From JAFIEN01 sp051859505 (GTDB taxonomy: Bacteria > Pseudomonadota > Alphaproteobacteria > Rhodobacterales > Rhodobacteraceae), in the NCBI GenBank assembly GCA_051859505.1, contig JBHYFN010000011.1, forward strand, positions 1-64,000: a stretch of DNA of 64,000 nt, written 5' to 3'. Below, one piece after another: positions 61,328-64,000 of this stretch; the stretch's first letter is position 1; the number at the start of each line of letters is the position of its first letter. The notes below the pieces were generated by a model. The model searched no databases, was not told the DNA's origin, and was given only the letters and a program-made list of their open reading frames with translations. Position numbers and translations under genes: made by a program.

Positions 61328-62839
61328 TTGTCCTGCCCTGCCCAAGGCCCCAGACGCTTTCCCCCCCATCCGTTCGACCCCGCCACCGATGACGACAAGC
61401 TGCGTGAGGAATGCGGCGTCTTCGGCGTGATCGGCGTCACCGATGCGGCCAATTTCATCGCGCTGGGCCTGCACGCCCTCCAGCACCGCGGGCAAGAGGC
61501 CGGCGGCATCGTCACCCACGACCCCGAGACCGGGTTCAACTCGGCCCGCCGCATGGGCCTCGTGCGCGACAATTTCACCAGCCACGAGGTGATGCAGACC
61601 CTGCCCGGCGCCATCGGGATCGGCCATGTCCGCTATTCCACCGCCGGTGGCAAGGGCCAGACCGCGATCCGCGACGTGCAGCCCTTCTTCGGCGAATTCG
61701 CCATGGGGGGGGCGGCCATCGCGCATAACGGCAACATCACCAATGCGGTGTCGCTGCGGCGCGAACTGATCGAGCGCGGCTCGATCTTCCAGTCCTCCTC
61801 CGACACCGAATGCATCATCCACCTGATGGCCCGCTCGATGGGCCGCTCGATCCCCGACCGCATGGAAGAGGCGCTGCGCAAGGTCGAAGGCGCCTTCTCC
61901 ATCGTCGCCATGACCCGGACCAAGCTGATCGGCTGCCGCGATCCGCTGGGCGTGCGCCCGCTGGTCCTGGGCCGCGTGGGCCCTGCCGCCAACAACGCCT
62001 GGGCGCTCGCCTCCGAAACCTGCGCGCTCGACATCATCGGCGCCGAATTCGTGCGCGAGATCGCGCCGGGCGAAATGGTCGTCATCAGCCCCGACAAGGG
62101 GCTCGAAAGCCATTTCCCCTTCCGCCAGCGCAAACCGCGCTTCTGCATCTTCGAACATGTCTATTTCAGCCGCCCCGACAGCACGCTCGGCGGCCGCTCG
62201 GTCTATGAAACCCGCGAGGCGATCGGCCGCGAACTGGCGAAAGAAGCCCCGGTCGAGGCCGATCTCGTCTGCCCCGTCCCCGACAGCGGCACCCCGGCCG
62301 CAATCGGCTATTCGCTGGCCTCGGGCATTCCCTTCGCCATGGGGATCATCCGCAACCAATACATGGGCCGCACCTTCATCGAACCTTCCGAACAGATCCG
62401 CAACATGGGCGTGCGCCTCAAGCTCAACGTCAACCGCGCGCTGATCCGGGGCAAGCGGGTGATCCTCGTCGACGATTCGGTCGTGCGCGGCACCACCAGC
62501 CGCAAGATCAAGGAGATGATCCTCGATGCCGGCGCCGCCGAAGTGCATTTCCGCATCGCCTCGCCCCCCACCGCCTGGCCCTGTTTCTACGGCGTCGACA
62601 CGCCCCAGCGCGAGAAACTCCTCGCCGCCACCATGTCCGAGGAAGAGATGCGCGCCCATCTCGCGGTCGATTCGCTGCGCTTCATCTCGCTCGACGGCCT
62701 CTACCGCGCGGTGGGCGAGGCGATGGGCCGCAACCCCGAGGCGCCGCAATACTGCGACGCCTGTTTCTCGGGCGACTACCCGGTGATCCCCGCCGACATG
62801 ATCGACCAGGGCTTCCGCATGAAAACCGCCGCCGAATAG
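61328..62839 (+). CDS. purF: Amidophosphoribosyltransferase
   Basis: First committed enzyme of purine synthesis, making phosphoribosylamine from PRPP and glutamine. Protein of 503 residues with a TTG start (GGAG nine bases before). The propeptide ends at LREECGVFGVIG, whose Cys becomes the N-terminal nucleophile. HVRYSTAGGKGQT and AHNGNITNAVSLR belong to the glutaminase domain. The PRPP loop is RVILVDDSVVRGTTSR. No other start gives a full glutaminase domain. Confidence 0.95.
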   Translation: MSCPAQGPRRFPPHPFDPATDDDKLREECGVFGVIGVTDAANFIALGLHALQHRGQEAGGIVTHDPETGFNSARRMGLVRDNFTSHEVMQTLPGAIGIGHVRYSTAGGKGQTAIRDVQPFFGEFAMGGAAIAHNGNITNAVSLRRELIERGSIFQSSSDTECIIHLMARSMGRSIPDRMEEALRKVEGAFSIVAMTRTKLIGCRDPLGVRPLVLGRVGPAANNAWALASETCALDIIGAEFVREIAPGEMVVISPDKGLESHFPFRQRKPRFCIFEHVYFSRPDSTLGGRSVYETREAIGRELAKEAPVEADLVCPVPDSGTPAAIGYSLASGIPFAMGIIRNQYMGRTFIEPSEQIRNMGVRLKLNVNRALIRGKRVILVDDSVVRGTTSRKIKEMILDAGAAEVHFRIASPPTAWPCFYGVDTPQREKLLAATMSEEEMRAHLAVDSLRFISLDGLYRAVGEAMGRNPEAPQYCDACFSGDYPVIPADMIDQGFRMKTAAE

Positions 62840-62907
62840 CCCCCGACTACCCCCCCAAACAGCCGCCAAACAGCCGCCAACCCCGGCGCCGCGGCCCCCC
62901 GCCCCTG

Positions 62908-62960
62908 CTTCTTTTGTTTGAAAATATCCTCTGGGGGTCCGGGGGGCGAAGCACCCCCGG
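62908..62960 (-). repeat. GC-hairpin/GGATATTT-AACAAAAGAAG element, copy F
   Basis: On the minus strand a hairpin with loop around CTTCG (CCGGGGG/CCCCCGG), ACCCCCAGAGGATATTTTCA, then AACAAAAGAAG. It starts about 22 bases beyond the stop of the GT61-like gene, on that gene's strand. CCCGGG before ATATTT is replaced by CAGAG, showing that GGATATTT and AACAAAAGAAG are the conserved parts. Confidence 0.82.
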
Positions 62961-62981
62961 GCGCCGGGGCAAGATCCGCCC

Positions 62982-64000
62982 TCAGGCCCCTTCAAGCGCC
63001 GCCATCACCGCCGCCACATCCGCCCGGCAGGCATAGTGATAGCGCCCCGTCACCCGTCGCGGCAGCTGCGCCAGCCGCGCCCAGAGCGGCACCTCGCCCC
63101 GCGGCAGCGGCCCGGGCGCGCGAATGATCCGGTGCTCCAGCCCCAGATTGGCGCAGGCCAGATCCAGCCAGGGCTCCTGCACCGGGCCGGGGCGGATCTC
63201 GATCACCCGGGCCCCGGGTGCCAGGAACACCAGGTTCGCAAGCCCCGCCCCGCTTGGCCCCAGAAGGATCCGCGCGCCCCCCACCGCCGCCGCCTGATCG
63301 GCCACCCGCATCCGCCCCGGCTGCAGGATCCGCACCCCGCGCGCCCGCAGACCTTCCAGCAGCGCCGCCTCGTTGACGATGATCCGCCCCGTCTGCCAGC
63401 GCCGGCCCAGATAGACCGGCGGCCCATCCCCCTGCGCTTCCCCCGCAGCCGAAGCCGCCAGCACCCCGCCCAGATCCCGCAGCATGCCGCCCGCGCGGTG
63501 CAGGTAGTGGTTCTGCGCCGTCGTCAGGATCAGGTGATCCACCGCCACCACATCGTCGCGAACCTCGCGCAGCGCCGTGCGGATCCCCGCCCGCGCCACA
63601 AGATCGCGCTGCCACCGGCTCAGAAGCGGCGACAGCGGCGCATGACGCGCCAGAAGGCCCGCCCGCTCGGCCCAGAGAAGCGGCGGCAGCGCGTCGAACA
63701 GGAAATGCCCGTAATTCGCCCCCGCACCGGCATTCATCCAGACCATCCCCCGCGACAGCCGCCGCATCGAGGCCGGCGCCACGAAGCGCAGCCCCCCGGG
63801 CCCCGAATGCATCCCCCGCAGCCGCGCCATATCGCCCCGCGCGATCCGCCCGCCCGCCTCGGTCGCCTGCACGATCCGCCCGTCCGGCCCCAGAACGATG
63901 CCCCGCCCCGGCCAGACCACCGCGCCGCGCAGATGGACCAGCACCACATCGCCCGCCGCCTGCCCGGCAAGGGTCGCGGGCGCCTCGATCTCGTCCCAGT
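62982..64000 (-). CDS. Glycosyltransferase family 61-like (DUF563) protein, start outside the window
   Basis: At least 339 residues. The frame stays open to the right edge (WDEIEAPATLAGQAAGDVV before the first internal GTG), so the true start is probably beyond base 64000. DUF563/GT61 marks are WMNAGAGANYGHFLFDALPP, then PVYLGRRWQTGRIIVNE and LLGPSGAGLANLVFLAPGA, followed by EIRPGP. Such enzymes add sugars to surface polysaccharides. Repeat copy F follows the gene. Confidence 0.86.
   Translation of the reverse strand, partial: WDEIEAPATLAGQAAGDVVLVHLRGAVVWPGRGIVLGPDGRIVQATEAGGRIARGDMARLRGMHSGPGGLRFVAPASMRRLSRGMVWMNAGAGANYGHFLFDALPPLLWAERAGLLARHAPLSPLLSRWQRDLVARAGIRTALREVRDDVVAVDHLILTTAQNHYLHRAGGMLRDLGGVLAASAAGEAQGDGPPVYLGRRWQTGRIIVNEAALLEGLRARGVRILQPGRMRVADQAAAVGGARILLGPSGAGLANLVFLAPGARVIEIRPGPVQEPWLDLACANLGLEHRIIRAPGPLPRGEVPLWARLAQLPRRVTGRYHYACRADVAAVMAALEGA

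Overview
The window is high-GC, densely coded chromosomal DNA. Gene families, codon use and recurrent intergenic motifs fit an alphaproteobacterium of the Rhodobacteraceae (Paracoccus/Rhodobacter-like). This placement is inferred from content; there is no rRNA or tRNA here to confirm it. I see no CRISPR array, prophage, insertion sequence or tRNA gene.

Layout. 1-11 kb: the 3' end of thrS, an ATP-grasp-like protein, an ArsC/Spx-like protein, a cold-shock protein, thyX, a TbpB-like lipoprotein translationally coupled to a Slam-type outer-membrane barrel, glyoxalase I, regulators, sdhE, aspartate aminotransferase and an EamA exporter. 11-25 kb: yebC, two tandem paralogous small lipoproteins, an SLC13 permease, a second EamA protein, a YmdB-type phosphoesterase, 5-FTHF cyclo-ligase, mgtE, two purine-base deaminases flanking three CAP-domain genes, and hisN. 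25-36 kb: quinone oxidoreductase, a Bax-inhibitor-1 membrane protein, a cytochrome P450 coupled to a membrane hydrolase, ccdA, a D-amino-acid dehydrogenase gene broken by one in-frame TAG, a MoxR/VWA pair and an AT-richer patch carrying a P-loop kinase.

36-52.6 kb: sixteen genes on the minus strand in two adjacent operon-like blocks. The first transcribed block (52.6 to 46.1 kb) encodes enolase-superfamily, mutarotase, RraA-like, split UxaA, SDR, amidohydrolase and Gfo/Idh proteins. Together they look like an L-fucose/L-rhamnose-type deoxy-sugar acid pathway. The second (45.8 to 36.1 kb) encodes a peptide-type ABC transporter, a class V aminotransferase, a FadR-type regulator and an AceE/MdeB-like ThDP enzyme. 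TGTCTGACA motifs in the spacer upstream of the transporter are plausible FadR operators. 52.8-64 kb: an SbcCD (YhaO/YhaN)-like pair, a TfoX-C protein, a small lytic transglycosylase, a second P-loop kinase, ndk, radA, cvpA, purF and the 3' part of a GT61-family gene running off the right edge.

Most notable signals: (i) the Slam-lipoprotein pair; (ii) six copies of an intergenic element made of a GC hairpin, GGATATTT and AACAAAAGAAG, five of them downstream of a gene in the same orientation; (iii) a 31-base C tract between ndk and radA; (iv) a family of AT-core palindromes built on AAATTT; (v) the amber codon in dadA.
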